A DNA stretch of 23,025 nucleotides from Prevotellaceae bacterium (lineage in GTDB: Bacteria; Bacteroidota; Bacteroidia; Bacteroidales; UBA932). Below, piece after piece: positions 7,665 to 13,902 of this stretch (positions are counted from its first letter, which is position 1; every line of letters begins with the position of its first letter). The position numbers were made by a program, and so were the translations under genes. The stretch is taken from the NCBI GenBank assembly GCA_031257655.1, contig JAIROF010000051.1, positions 1 to 23,025 on the forward strand, given 5' to 3'. The notes under the pieces were generated by a model that worked only from the letters and a program-made list of their open reading frames with translations, did not search any database and was not told the DNA's origin.

Positions 7665-9737
7665 ATGAAGAAAAGCGTTTATCGGTTATTTTTGGCAAGA
7701 GGATTTGGTATGCTCACAGCGGGTTTGTCGGTTTTTGAGGCGGCGGCGGAGAGCCGGTTAGACAGCCTCCAGCGCATTGAGGAGGTTGTGGTAACCGCAG
7801 ACCGCTACCGCGAGGTGATACCCTCCCAGCGGCTTTCGGGCAAGCGGCTCGAGGCGCTGAGCAGCTTTTCCGTGGCGGACGCCATCCGCTACTTTGCCGG
7901 CGTGCAGCTTAAGGACTACGGCGGCATAGGCGGCCTGAAGACGGTGGACGTCCGCAGCATGGGGACAAACCATACAGGCGTGTTTTACGACGGCATACAG
8001 CTGGGCAACGCGCAGAACGGGCAGGTAGACCTGGGGAAATTTTCGCTGGACAACATCGAGGATATATCCCTCTACAACGGGCAAAAGAGCGAAATATTTC
8101 AGCCCGCAAAAGACTTCGGGTCGGCAGGCGCCATCTACCTGCGCACGCACCGGCCGCGCTTTGCGCCGAGCGCGCGCGCCAACGTAAAGGCAACGCTTCG
8201 CGCCGGCTCCTTCGACCTGGCCAACCCCTCCCTGCTCTGGGAGCAAAAGGTGAGCCGCAGCGTCAGCGCCTCCCTCAACGCCGAGTACATCTACGCCTCC
8301 GGAAGGTATAAGTTTCGCTACCGCAAGCTGCGAGGCGACGGCAGCGTGGCCTGGGACACAACCGCCGTCCGGCAAAACGGCGACGTTCACGCCGCGCGGG
8401 TGGAGGGCGGCTTCAACGGGTACATCCCCCAGGGAAAGTGGCACGCAAAAGCCTACTTCTACAGCTCGGAAAAGGGCATTCCCGGCGCCGTGGTCAACAA
8501 CGTCTGGAAGCGGTCGCAGCGGCAGTGGGACGAAAACTTCTTTGCCCAGGCCAGCGCCCAAAAGCAGCTCTCCGAGCGCTTCGACCTGATGCTCAACGCA
8601 AAGTTTGCCAGCGACAGGATGCGCTACCTCAACCCCGACACCACCCTGATGTACCTCGACAACACCTTTCGCCAGCAGGAGCTTTACGCCTCCGCGGCCG
8701 GAAAGTACGCCATCCTCCCGCAGTGGGACGTGAGCCTCTCCGCCGACTACCTGTGGAACACCCTGGCGGCCAACCTCCCCCTCTTTGCTTACCCGCAGCG
8801 GAGCACGGCGCTGGCGGCGCTGGCCACGGCGGTGGAGTGGAGCCGCGTTAAGGCGCAGGCCAGCCTGTTGGGCGCCTTCGTCTTTGAGCAGGTAACGCGC
8901 AACTCCGCGCAGGTCGGCAAGGTGAAGGACAAGCAGGAGTACACGCCCGCCCTGTTCCTTTCCTACCAGCCCTTTGCGGCGGCAACGGCGGGACGCCTCA
9001 GCCTCGCGCCCCTCCGCCTGAGGGCCTTCTACAAGCGCATTTTCCGAATGCCCACTTTCAACGATTTGTACTATACCGACGTCGGCAACATCGCCCTGCG
9101 CCCCGAGTACACCGTGCAGTACAACGTGGGGCTTCTGTACGAGGCGCAATACGCGCGCGGCGTGGTGGAGCGCGTCCGCTTCCACGCAGATGCCTACTAC
9201 AGCGAGGTAACCGACAAAATTGTCGCCATACCCAAGGGCAGCGGGCAGTTCCGCTGGATGATGATGAACCTTGGCTACGTAGAAATACGCGGCGTAGACG
9301 CGGCGGGGAGCGCGGCGTGGAGGCTGCCGGAAGGCCTGAGCCTCGCCACAAGCCTCAGCTACACCTTCCAAAAGGCGCAGGACTTCACCGACCCCACCAG
9401 CGCCGACCCCAGAGCGGGCACCTACGGCCGGCAAATTGCCTACATCCCCTGGCACAGCGGATCGGCCATTGCCAACCTCACGTGGAGAACCTGGGACTTG
9501 AACTACAGCTTTATCTACGTGGGCGAGCGGTACCACAACTCCACCAACACGCGCGAAAACTACGAGCAGCCCTGGTACACGCACGACCTCACCATCGCAA
9601 AAACCTTCACCCTGCAAAAGGTAAAGTGCAAAATTGCGGCAGAGGTCAACAACCTCCTCAACCAGTACTACGACGTGGTGCTCAACTACCCCATGCCGGG
9701 GCGAAACTATAAGCTGGTGCTGAAGGTGGAGGTGTGA
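7665..9737 (+). CDS. btuB: BtuB-like TonB-dependent corrinoid receptor
   Basis: This 690-residue outer-membrane TonB-dependent receptor has a signal peptide and a TonB-box region (EEVVVTADRYRE at about 39-50). A plug domain follows at about 50-165 (DAIRYFAGVQLKDYGG, VDVRSMGTNHTGVFYDGIQLGNAQNGQ). A 22-strand-type barrel ends in a typical C-terminal strand (NYKLVLKVEV). It lacks the N-terminal carboxypeptidase-like extension of SusC-type glycan receptors and has the length usual for BtuB. Its place directly under a cobalamin riboswitch is the main reason to call the cargo cobalamin or another corrinoid. A BtuG-like lipoprotein gene follows 1.7 kb downstream; in Bacteroides, BtuG forms a lid over BtuB and hands cobalamin to it. 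Substrate is inferred from context, not from binding residues. Confidence 0.9.
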   Translation: MKKSVYRLFLARGFGMLTAGLSVFEAAAESRLDSLQRIEEVVVTADRYREVIPSQRLSGKRLEALSSFSVADAIRYFAGVQLKDYGGIGGLKTVDVRSMGTNHTGVFYDGIQLGNAQNGQVDLGKFSLDNIEDISLYNGQKSEIFQPAKDFGSAGAIYLRTHRPRFAPSARANVKATLRAGSFDLANPSLLWEQKVSRSVSASLNAEYIYASGRYKFRYRKLRGDGSVAWDTTAVRQNGDVHAARVEGGFNGYIPQGKWHAKAYFYSSEKGIPGAVVNNVWKRSQRQWDENFFAQASAQKQLSERFDLMLNAKFASDRMRYLNPDTTLMYLDNTFRQQELYASAAGKYAILPQWDVSLSADYLWNTLAANLPLFAYPQRSTALAALATAVEWSRVKAQASLLGAFVFEQVTRNSAQVGKVKDKQEYTPALFLSYQPFAAATAGRLSLAPLRLRAFYKRIFRMPTFNDLYYTDVGNIALRPEYTVQYNVGLLYEAQYARGVVERVRFHADAYYSEVTDKIVAIPKGSGQFRWMMMNLGYVEIRGVDAAGSAAWRLPEGLSLATSLSYTFQKAQDFTDPTSADPRAGTYGRQIAYIPWHSGSAIANLTWRTWDLNYSFIYVGERYHNSTNTRENYEQPWYTHDLTIAKTFTLQKVKCKIAAEVNNLLNQYYDVVLNYPMPGRNYKLVLKVEV

Positions 9738-9738
9738 G

Positions 9739-9794
9739 GGAATTAGGAATTAGGAATTAGGAATTAGGAATTAAGAATTAAGAATTGAGAATTG
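9739..9794. repeat. Heptanucleotide array (GGAATTA/AGAATTG) directly after btuB
   Basis: Eight consecutive 7-base units (five GGAATTA, then AGAATTA, AGAATTG, AGAATTG) begin 2 bases after the btuB stop codon. The last units are the same as the array at the left window edge. Confidence 0.9.
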
Positions 9795-9802
9795 TCGTGT
9801 AG

Positions 9803-9821
9803 GGGCGGGGTTTGCCCGCCC
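9803..9821. terminator. GC-rich hairpin between convergent btuB and the toxin gene
   Basis: GGGCGGG-GTTTG-CCCGCCC is a perfect 7-bp GC stem. It lacks a T tail on the plus strand, so intrinsic termination is not certain. Its position between convergent transcription units fits a terminator or a dispersed intergenic repeat. Confidence 0.4.
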
Positions 9822-9895
9822 AATGAAGAATCAGGTGTGAAATGAAAAGTATAAGCTACATAGCAGAGGTGGTCGCGCTACCTTTTCTGAGAGGG

Positions 9896-10201
9896 TTAGT
9901 AAATCAGCGCACCGGGTATAACTCGTTTGATGTTGGCATAAGCGCCGTACATCACGTAAATAATTACCATTTTTTTGTAGCTGATACAGCGGGCGCCGGG
10001 GCCAAAGTGAGATTGAACAAAATCGTTCTGGCTTACGGCAATCGAACCGGCGTAAACGGAAAGCTGCTTAATAGCCTTGTAAAGTCCGTCTCTGTTGCGG
10101 GCTGCCGTCAAAGGCTGCTTATATACGAAGCATATATGGTAGAAAAAGTTTTCAATATCGGCTTGAGCCTCGGGAGAAATAAGGATAGCATATTTTCTCA
10201 T
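9896..10201 (-). CDS. RelE/ParE-family toxin of a type II toxin-antitoxin pair
   Basis: This is a 101-residue basic protein with the ParE/RelE layout: ISPEAQADIENFFYHI at the N-terminus, an alpha-hairpin with LYKAIKQLSVYAG, then the C-terminal sheet (FGPGARCISYKKMVIIYVMYGAYANIKRVIPGALI). Members either poison gyrase (ParE) or cleave mRNA (RelE); the sequence alone does not decide, but the GPG-x-R-x-x-x-YKK pattern is seen in many ParE-like members. Its ATG overlaps the stop of the upstream gene in ATGA, so the two are translationally coupled. It lies antisense to and between the corrinoid genes btuB and btuG. A 263-codon frame on the opposite strand covers it but shows no family features. Confidence 0.8.
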   Translation of the reverse strand: MRKYAILISPEAQADIENFFYHICFVYKQPLTAARNRDGLYKAIKQLSVYAGSIAVSQNDFVQSHFGPGARCISYKKMVIIYVMYGAYANIKRVIPGALIY

Positions 10202-10560
10202 AGCGCGACCCGCATGTTTGCATCCGGCGTAAAGCCTGCCGGAAGCGGTTTAGGCTTGAAGCCGGGGTACGGCTCGTACTTAAGCTCCGGGCTGAGTAGC
10301 ATATCGTCTGTTACATCGTCCATGCTCAGCTCGCCCAGCTTGACCAGCCGGCTCAGCTTGGCAAAGTCAACGCCATATACTTCGGACAAATGCAGGTCTA
10401 TTTTGTCAAAAACTTCGTCCACGGTATATCCGATGGGGTTTCCGTTTTCGTCGCACGGAATTTCGTGCTTCCCCACCGTTTCGGCTTCGGAGGCTGCCTC
10501 CGGCGCGCTGAGGGGGCGACGTCCGGCTTTGGTTGTTACGTCTGTATCGGGTGATGCCAT
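10198..10560 (-). CDS. Putative cognate antitoxin
   Basis: This is a 120-residue acidic protein encoded immediately before the toxin with a 4-base ATGA overlap. The start is placed at the ATG ending at 10560 because a strong promoter lies just upstream of it; a frame extending to 10620 would begin upstream of that promoter. The middle (NGNPIGYTVDEVFDKIDLHLSEVYGVDFAKL) is consistent with an antitoxin helical region, and the C-terminal part (ELKYEPYPGFKPKPLPAG) resembles a disordered toxin-binding arm. No known DNA-binding fold (RHH, Xre, Phd) can be named from reading. The role is inferred mostly from position and size. Confidence 0.6.
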   Translation of the reverse strand: MASPDTDVTTKAGRRPLSAPEAASEAETVGKHEIPCDENGNPIGYTVDEVFDKIDLHLSEVYGVDFAKLSRLVKLGELSMDDVTDDMLLSPELKYEPYPGFKPKPLPAGFTPDANMRVAL

Positions 10561-10589
10561 AGCAGGATTAACTTTAGAATTGTTTAGCG

Positions 10590-10621
10590 CAAAAGTACAT
10601 GAAAAACTCAGGTTTTCCAAA
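10590..10621 (-). promoter_or_regulatory. Consensus Bacteroidota promoter for the toxin-antitoxin operon
   Basis: On the minus strand TTTG (10618-10621), 20 bases, then TACTTTTG (10590-10597) match TTTG-N20-TAnnTTTG exactly. Transcription would start at about 10583, 23 bases before the chosen antitoxin start. Confidence 0.75.
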
Positions 10622-10640
10622 CAGAAAAGATAGCGGCGAA

Positions 10641-10748
10641 TAGCCTCCGCGCCCCTCTGCGCAAATATTTACGCAGAGAAGCACAGCGGCAGCACAGCGG
10701 CAGCACAGAGAACCACAGAGGGCTTACGCCGAAATCAGAACACCGAAT
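10641..10748. repeat. Interspersed repeat copy 2
   Basis: The near-palindrome at 10655-10678 (one mismatch to copy 1 at 6942) is followed by CACAGCGGCAGCACAG twice and CACAGAGGGCTTACGCCGAAAT. It lies in the 411-base gap between the antitoxin and the next gene. The CCTCCGCGCCCC prefix is shared with copy 3 near 11366. Confidence 0.8.
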
Positions 10749-10807
10749 GTGTATTATAAAATGATGATAATCAAATTATGCGGCCTGCGAAAGTTGAATT
10801 AGGAATT

Positions 10808-10852
10808 AACCATTAACCATTAACCATTAACCATTAACCGTTAACCATTAAC
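10808..10852. repeat. Heptanucleotide array (AACCATT)n
   Basis: Six units of AACCATT (one reads AACCGTT) are in tandem, preceded by one GGAATTA-type unit. This is the reverse complement of the AATGGTT arrays found after the 1308-residue gene and at the end of ribD. Confidence 0.9.
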
Positions 10853-10921
10853 CACCGCTCTTTGACATTTTGGTTTACACGCAATGCAGAGGCAGGAGGC
10901 GATTATTTTTCGTCCGTGCGC

Positions 10922-10952
10922 TTGTGTATCCGAGAATTTCTGCATAAATTTA
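10922..10952 (+). promoter_or_regulatory. Probable promoter for the small antitoxin-like gene
   Basis: TTG at 10922-10924, a 20-base spacer, then TAAATTTA at 10945-10952 (one mismatch to TAnnTTTG). Transcription would start near 10958, just before the ATG at 10972. Confidence 0.45.
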
Positions 10953-10971
10953 CGCCGTAATCAACATTTTA

Positions 10972-11187
10972 ATGAGTAAGGCTATGATACGCAAGGAATT
11001 TATCCCCCAAAGTGAGACCGTTACGCTTACCATCCCCCGAAAATACGTGGGCGTGAAGCTGGAAATCATTGCTTATCCCGTTGAGGAAGATGCCAAAAAG
11101 CCTTCCCGCAGGAGCGTAACGTTTACGGATTTCGGATTGGACGCACCGGACTACAAATTTAATCGTGAAGAAGCCAATGCAAGGTAA
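10972..11187 (+). CDS. Small antitoxin-like protein (probable VapB-type partner)
   Basis: This is a 71-residue protein; a second in-frame ATG at 10984 (MIRKEFIPQS) could be the real start. The first half (VTLTIPRKYVGVKLEIIAYPV) resembles short beta-strand DNA-binding or antitoxin N-termini in which a strand, a basic turn and LEVIAYP recur. The second half (FTDFGLDAPDYKFNREEAN) looks like a flexible toxin-binding tail. It overlaps by 11 bases a broken PIN-toxin start, the arrangement usual for vapB-vapC pairs. With the toxin truncated it is probably an orphan. Family assignment is tentative. Confidence 0.55.
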   Translation: MSKAMIRKEFIPQSETVTLTIPRKYVGVKLEIIAYPVEEDAKKPSRRSVTFTDFGLDAPDYKFNREEANAR

Positions 11188-11236
11188 CGCTTTTCTTGAC
11201 AGCAACGTGGTAATCTATGCTTACCATAGCCCGTAG
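11177..11236 (+). pseudogene. Truncated PIN-domain (VapC-like) toxin remnant
   Basis: ATG at 11177 opens a 19-codon frame containing NAFLDSNVVIYAYHSP, which matches the start of PIN-domain ribonucleases, including the first catalytic Asp in the FLDSN motif. A TAG stops it at 11234-11236. A frame shifted by one base stays open from 11230 onward (PVAAKWLPS, then ENFPTIIQEP), and could be frameshifted remains of the same gene, but it soon runs into a dispersed repeat. The toxin is therefore almost certainly inactive. Confidence 0.55.
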
Positions 11237-11365
11237 CGGCAAAATGGCTGCCCTCGCCAAGAGAAAATTTTCCCACCATCATCCAAGAGCCTGTTGAGGC
11301 GTGTAGACCAAAAAATCAAGCGGTTTATACGCCTTTTTTATGGGCGCGTGTTAACAAGGCAAACG

Positions 11366-11437
11366 CCTCCGCGCCCCGCTGCGCAAATATTTACGCAGAG
11401 AAGCACAGCGGCAGCACAGAGAACCACAGAGAGAAGA
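11366..11437. repeat. Interspersed repeat copy 3
   Basis: The sequence CCTCCGCGCCCC, the CTGCGCAAATATTTACGCAG core, and the CACAGCGGCAGCACAGAGAACCACAGAG tail (quoted here only by parts) match copy 2 closely. It lies just before btuG in the 245-base gap after the VapC remnant. GATAGCGACGAA at its right edge echoes GATAGCGGCGAA at the left of copy 2, suggesting the 10.63-11.45 kb insert is bounded by related sequence. Confidence 0.75.
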
Positions 11438-11481
11438 TAGCGACGAATGAAATAGCAACAATAAAAAATGAAAAATATAAA

Positions 11482-12708
11482 ATGAAAACTATAAAATACA
11501 TACTTTACGTTAGCGCATCGGCAGCTGCGCTGCTGGCGGCGAGCTGCCGGAAGGAGGCGGTGATACTTGAGGCGGAGGTAGAGGTCGTAACCTCGCCCGA
11601 CTCCTCCCTACTCGTCAACCCGTCCGACACCTCCGCAAACCCTGCGGACAGCGCCGTGGTGGTCAAGCGCAAAAGGGTACTCGGATTCTACCTCCTCAAC
11701 GAGGGAAACATGAGCAGCAACAAATCTACGCTGGACTACTTTGACTACGCCACGGGCGAGTACCACCGCAACATCTACGCCGACGCCAACCCCACCGTGC
11801 CCAGGGAAATGGGCGACGTGGGCAACGATTTGGAGATATACGGCAGCAAGCTCTACGCCATCATCAACTGCTCCAACAAGGTGGAGGTCATGGACAAGCA
11901 CACCGCCAAGCGGCTGGGGCAGGTGAACATCCCCAACTGCCGGTACATCCGCTTTCACGAGGGCTACGCCTACGTGACCTCCTACGCCGGCCCGGTGAAG
12001 CTCGACCCCGAATACGAGCAGACGGGATACGTGGCTAAGGTCGATACCGCCACGCTGCAGGTCGTGGCGCAGTGCTTGGTGGGATTTCAGCCCGACGAGC
12101 TCGAAATTGTCGGAAGTAAAATATACGTCGCCAACTCCGGCGGATACAGGGTATCCGACAAGGTGTTCAACTACGAAAACACCGTTTCCGTCATCGACAT
12201 CCCAAGCTTTACCGAAACCAAGCGCATTGAGGTGGCCATCAACCTCCACCGCCTGCGGGCCGACAGGCACGGCAACCTCTGGGTAACCTCGCGGGGCAAC
12301 TACTTTGACGTACCATCGCGCCTCTTCTGGATCGACACAAAAACCGATACCTACGGCGGGATGATTAAAACTCCCGCTACGGAGCTCTACCTCGACGGCG
12401 ATTCGCTCTACCTCTACAGCACCGAGTGGAGCTGGGATTTAGATGACTGGAGAGGCTATACTTTTGGTATTGTTGACGTGGCCAAGCGGGAGCTCGTCAC
12501 CCGCAGCTTCCTTGCCGACGGAGAGGCGCAGAATATCACCATGCCCTACGGCATCATGGTGCACCCCAACACAAAGGACATCTACCTGACCGACGCCGCC
12601 AACTTCACCAACTCGGGCGCCCTAATGTGCTTCGACCGCTACGGAAAAAAGAAGTGGCAGGTGGGTACAGGCGATATCCCGGCGCACTTTGCGCTGCTGT
12701 ACGAGTGA
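11482..12708 (+). CDS. btuG: BtuG-like surface corrinoid-binding beta-propeller lipoprotein
   Basis: This 408-residue lipoprotein has a signal peptide ending LLAAS-C22, then a Ser/Pro/Asp-rich linker to about residue 60, then a propeller domain. BtuG proteins of Bacteroides are cell-surface YncE/DUF5074-like seven-bladed propellers that bind cobalamin very tightly and cap BtuB. Family-typical stretches are GFYLLNEGNMSSNKSTLDYFDY, PTVPREMGDVGNDLEIYGSKLYA, INCSNKVEVMDKHTAKRLGQ and PNCRYIRF near the N-terminus of the domain (each given in part), and repeated blade motifs (VSVIDI, LWVTSRGN, IYLTDAANF). It is separated from btuB by a toxin-antitoxin pair and repeats rather than being adjacent, and has no riboswitch of its own. 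Ligand assignment rests on family resemblance plus the linked riboswitch and BtuB. Confidence 0.88.
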   Translation: MKTIKYILYVSASAAALLAASCRKEAVILEAEVEVVTSPDSSLLVNPSDTSANPADSAVVVKRKRVLGFYLLNEGNMSSNKSTLDYFDYATGEYHRNIYADANPTVPREMGDVGNDLEIYGSKLYAIINCSNKVEVMDKHTAKRLGQVNIPNCRYIRFHEGYAYVTSYAGPVKLDPEYEQTGYVAKVDTATLQVVAQCLVGFQPDELEIVGSKIYVANSGGYRVSDKVFNYENTVSVIDIPSFTETKRIEVAINLHRLRADRHGNLWVTSRGNYFDVPSRLFWIDTKTDTYGGMIKTPATELYLDGDSLYLYSTEWSWDLDDWRGYTFGIVDVAKRELVTRSFLADGEAQNITMPYGIMVHPNTKDIYLTDAANFTNSGALMCFDRYGKKKWQVGTGDIPAHFALLYE

Positions 12709-12716
12709 GACGCAAG

Positions 12717-12826
12717 CATCGTGGTATCATGGTATCGTGGTATCATGGTATCATGGCATCGTGGCATCATGGCATTCATGGCATTCATGGCATTCATGGC
12801 ATCGTGGCATCATGGCATCGTGGCAT
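12717..12826. repeat. 8/9-bp tandem array left of palindromic element 1
   Basis: On the minus strand, reading away from the hairpin at 12827, the units are ATGCCACG, ATGCCATG (three as ATGCCATGA), then ATACCATG and ATACCACG. The array touches the hairpin directly. It begins 9 bases after the btuG stop codon. Confidence 0.9.
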
Positions 12827-12955
12827 CATAGGGTTTTACCCTATGCTGCAAAAACGCGCAAGGCCTTCAGCCTTGCCAGCTGCGGCAACCGCATACGTAG
12901 CACGACAAGCCCTGAAGGGGCGACCTGCGATTGCAGCATAGGGTAAAACCCTATG
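12827..12955. mobile_element. Palindromic MITE-like element 1 with 24-bp perfect terminal inverted repeats
   Basis: The first 24 bases (12827-12850) and last 24 bases (12932-12955) are exact reverse complements, and each contains its own hairpin (CATAGGGTTTTACCCTATG, or the complement CATAGGGTAAAACCCTATG). Inside are smaller hairpins AAGGC-CTTCA-GCCTT and CCC-TGAA-GGG. At 129 bp with no ORF it is a non-autonomous element, probably mobilised by or related to the nearby RAYT-type transposase. Confidence 0.7.
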
Positions 12956-13046
12956 CGACCTTGCCAGCTGCGGCAACCGCATACGTAGCACGACGACAAG
13001 CCCTGAAGGGGCGACCTGCGATTGCAGCATAGGGTAAAACCCTATG
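12956..13046. repeat. Palindromic element 2 (tandem partial duplication of element 1)
   Basis: Bases from about 12959 repeat the right 85-90 bases of element 1 (from about 12871) with a 3-base insertion (GAC), ending in the same 19-bp hairpin at 13028-13046. The left terminal hairpin is missing. Confidence 0.85.
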
Positions 13047-13156
13047 CGGCGATGCGGCGATGCGGCGGCGATACGGCGCGGCGGCGATGCGGCGATACGG
13101 CGATATGGCGCGGCGGCGATACGGCGATACGGCGATGCGCGATGCGCGATGCGACC
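13044..13156. repeat. 8-bp tandem array right of element 2
   Basis: Starting at the ATG that ends the hairpin, units read ATGCGGCG three times, then variants ATACGGCG, ATATGGCG, CGGCGGCG and finally ATGCGCG and ATGCGACC. The array stops 39 bases before the transposase start codon. It is unlikely to be coding; the open frame through it yields only low-complexity Arg/Ala sequence. Confidence 0.9.
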
Positions 13157-13195
13157 ATGTTGAAAGTAGAAAAAAAAAACAAAACAATACAAGCC

Positions 13196-13648
13196 ATGTC
13201 ACAATCGCTATCAAAAGTGTACTTGCATATAGCATTCAGCACTAAGTATCGACAACCGTTCATTGACGGTGCGGTGAAAGAGCGCCTCTGGAGTTATATG
13301 GGGGGCATTTGCCGAAAAATGGACTGCGACCCCATTCAGGTTGGAGGGTACACCGACCATGTGCACATACTATGCCAGCTGTCGAAAAATGTATCGCAGG
13401 CAGATTTGTTAGAGGAAGTCAAAAAGAGGTCGTCGAAGTGGATAAAAACCGTGGGCGAGGCATACGCTGATTTTTACTGGCAGAAGGGGTATGCTGCATT
13501 TTCCGTTGCCCCCCTGTCTATCAGCCGCGTGGTTCAATACATCAAGACGCAGGAGGAGCGCCACAGCAGGCAAACGTTCCAAGATGAGATGAGGGGATTT
13601 TTTAAAAAGTACGAGGTAGAATATGATGAACGCTATGTGTGGGATTAA
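13196..13648 (+). CDS. IS200/IS605-like Y1 transposase (REP-associated, RAYT type)
   Basis: This 150-residue HUH single-strand transposase is of full TnpA/RAYT length. The HUH metal-binding pair is in GGYTDHVHIL (H55, H57), the catalytic tyrosine is Y115 in RVVQYIKTQEERH, and family-typical LHIAFSTKYRQPFI and FYWQKGYAAFSVAPLS are present. These enzymes cut single-stranded DNA at hairpin-flanked sites via a 5'-phosphotyrosine; RAYTs act on dispersed REP palindromes. The start at 13196 is preferred over longer frames, which read through the 8-bp array. It is flanked by a 74-base direct repeat with one mismatch (12973-13046 and 13651-13724), each copy ending in the same hairpin. No TnpB is present. 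The flanking palindromes favour a RAYT-like role over a classical IS200 insertion. Confidence 0.88.
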   Translation: MSQSLSKVYLHIAFSTKYRQPFIDGAVKERLWSYMGGICRKMDCDPIQVGGYTDHVHILCQLSKNVSQADLLEEVKKRSSKWIKTVGEAYADFYWQKGYAAFSVAPLSISRVVQYIKTQEERHSRQTFQDEMRGFFKKYEVEYDERYVWD

Positions 13649-13650
13649 GC

Positions 13651-13724
13651 GCAACCGCATACGTAGCACGACGACGAGCCCTGAAGGGGCGACCTGCGAT
13701 TGCAGCATAGGGTAAAACCCTATG
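13651..13724. repeat. Palindromic element 3, flanking the transposase on the right
   Basis: Two bases after the transposase stop codon begins a 74-base copy of 12973-13046 with a single mismatch, in the same orientation, ending in CATAGGGTAAAACCCTATG at 13706-13724. Confidence 0.9.
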
Positions 13725-13792
13725 CGGCGATATGGCGATATGGCGATGCGGCGATGCGGCGATATGGCGATGCGCGATGCGGCCATGCGGCC
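13722..13792. repeat. 8-bp tandem array right of element 3
   Basis: From the ATG at the end of the hairpin: ATGCGGCG, ATATGGCG twice, ATGCGGCG twice, ATATGGCG, ATGCGCG, ATGCGGCC twice. The unit type is the same as that of the array at 13044 but the order and number differ. Confidence 0.9.
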
Positions 13793-13902
13793 ACGAAGCG
13801 GGCGCAACACGACAAAACCTTTTTTTGCGACTCTCCGCTTAGCTTTACGGAGATTCACAATTTTTTTAATCAATTATTCACTATTTAAAAGCTAAACAAA
13901 CG

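Noticed and set aside
9842..10633. 263-codon plus-strand open frame
   Set aside because: It is antisense to the coupled toxin-antitoxin pair, has low-complexity Ser-rich sequence and no family features, while the minus-strand genes have a consensus promoter and an ATGA overlap.
12627..13192. Several open frames over the 8-bp arrays and palindromic elements
   Set aside because: Products are repetitive (His/Gly/Ile or Arg/Ala runs) and simply mirror the tandem DNA repeats in each frame.
13022..13195. 58-codon N-terminal extension of the transposase
   Set aside because: It translates the hairpin and the 8-bp array; the family N-terminus begins right at the ATG at 13196.
12717..13792. Possible CRISPR array
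   Set aside because: The repeats are contiguous 8-base units without unique spacers, and no cas genes are present.
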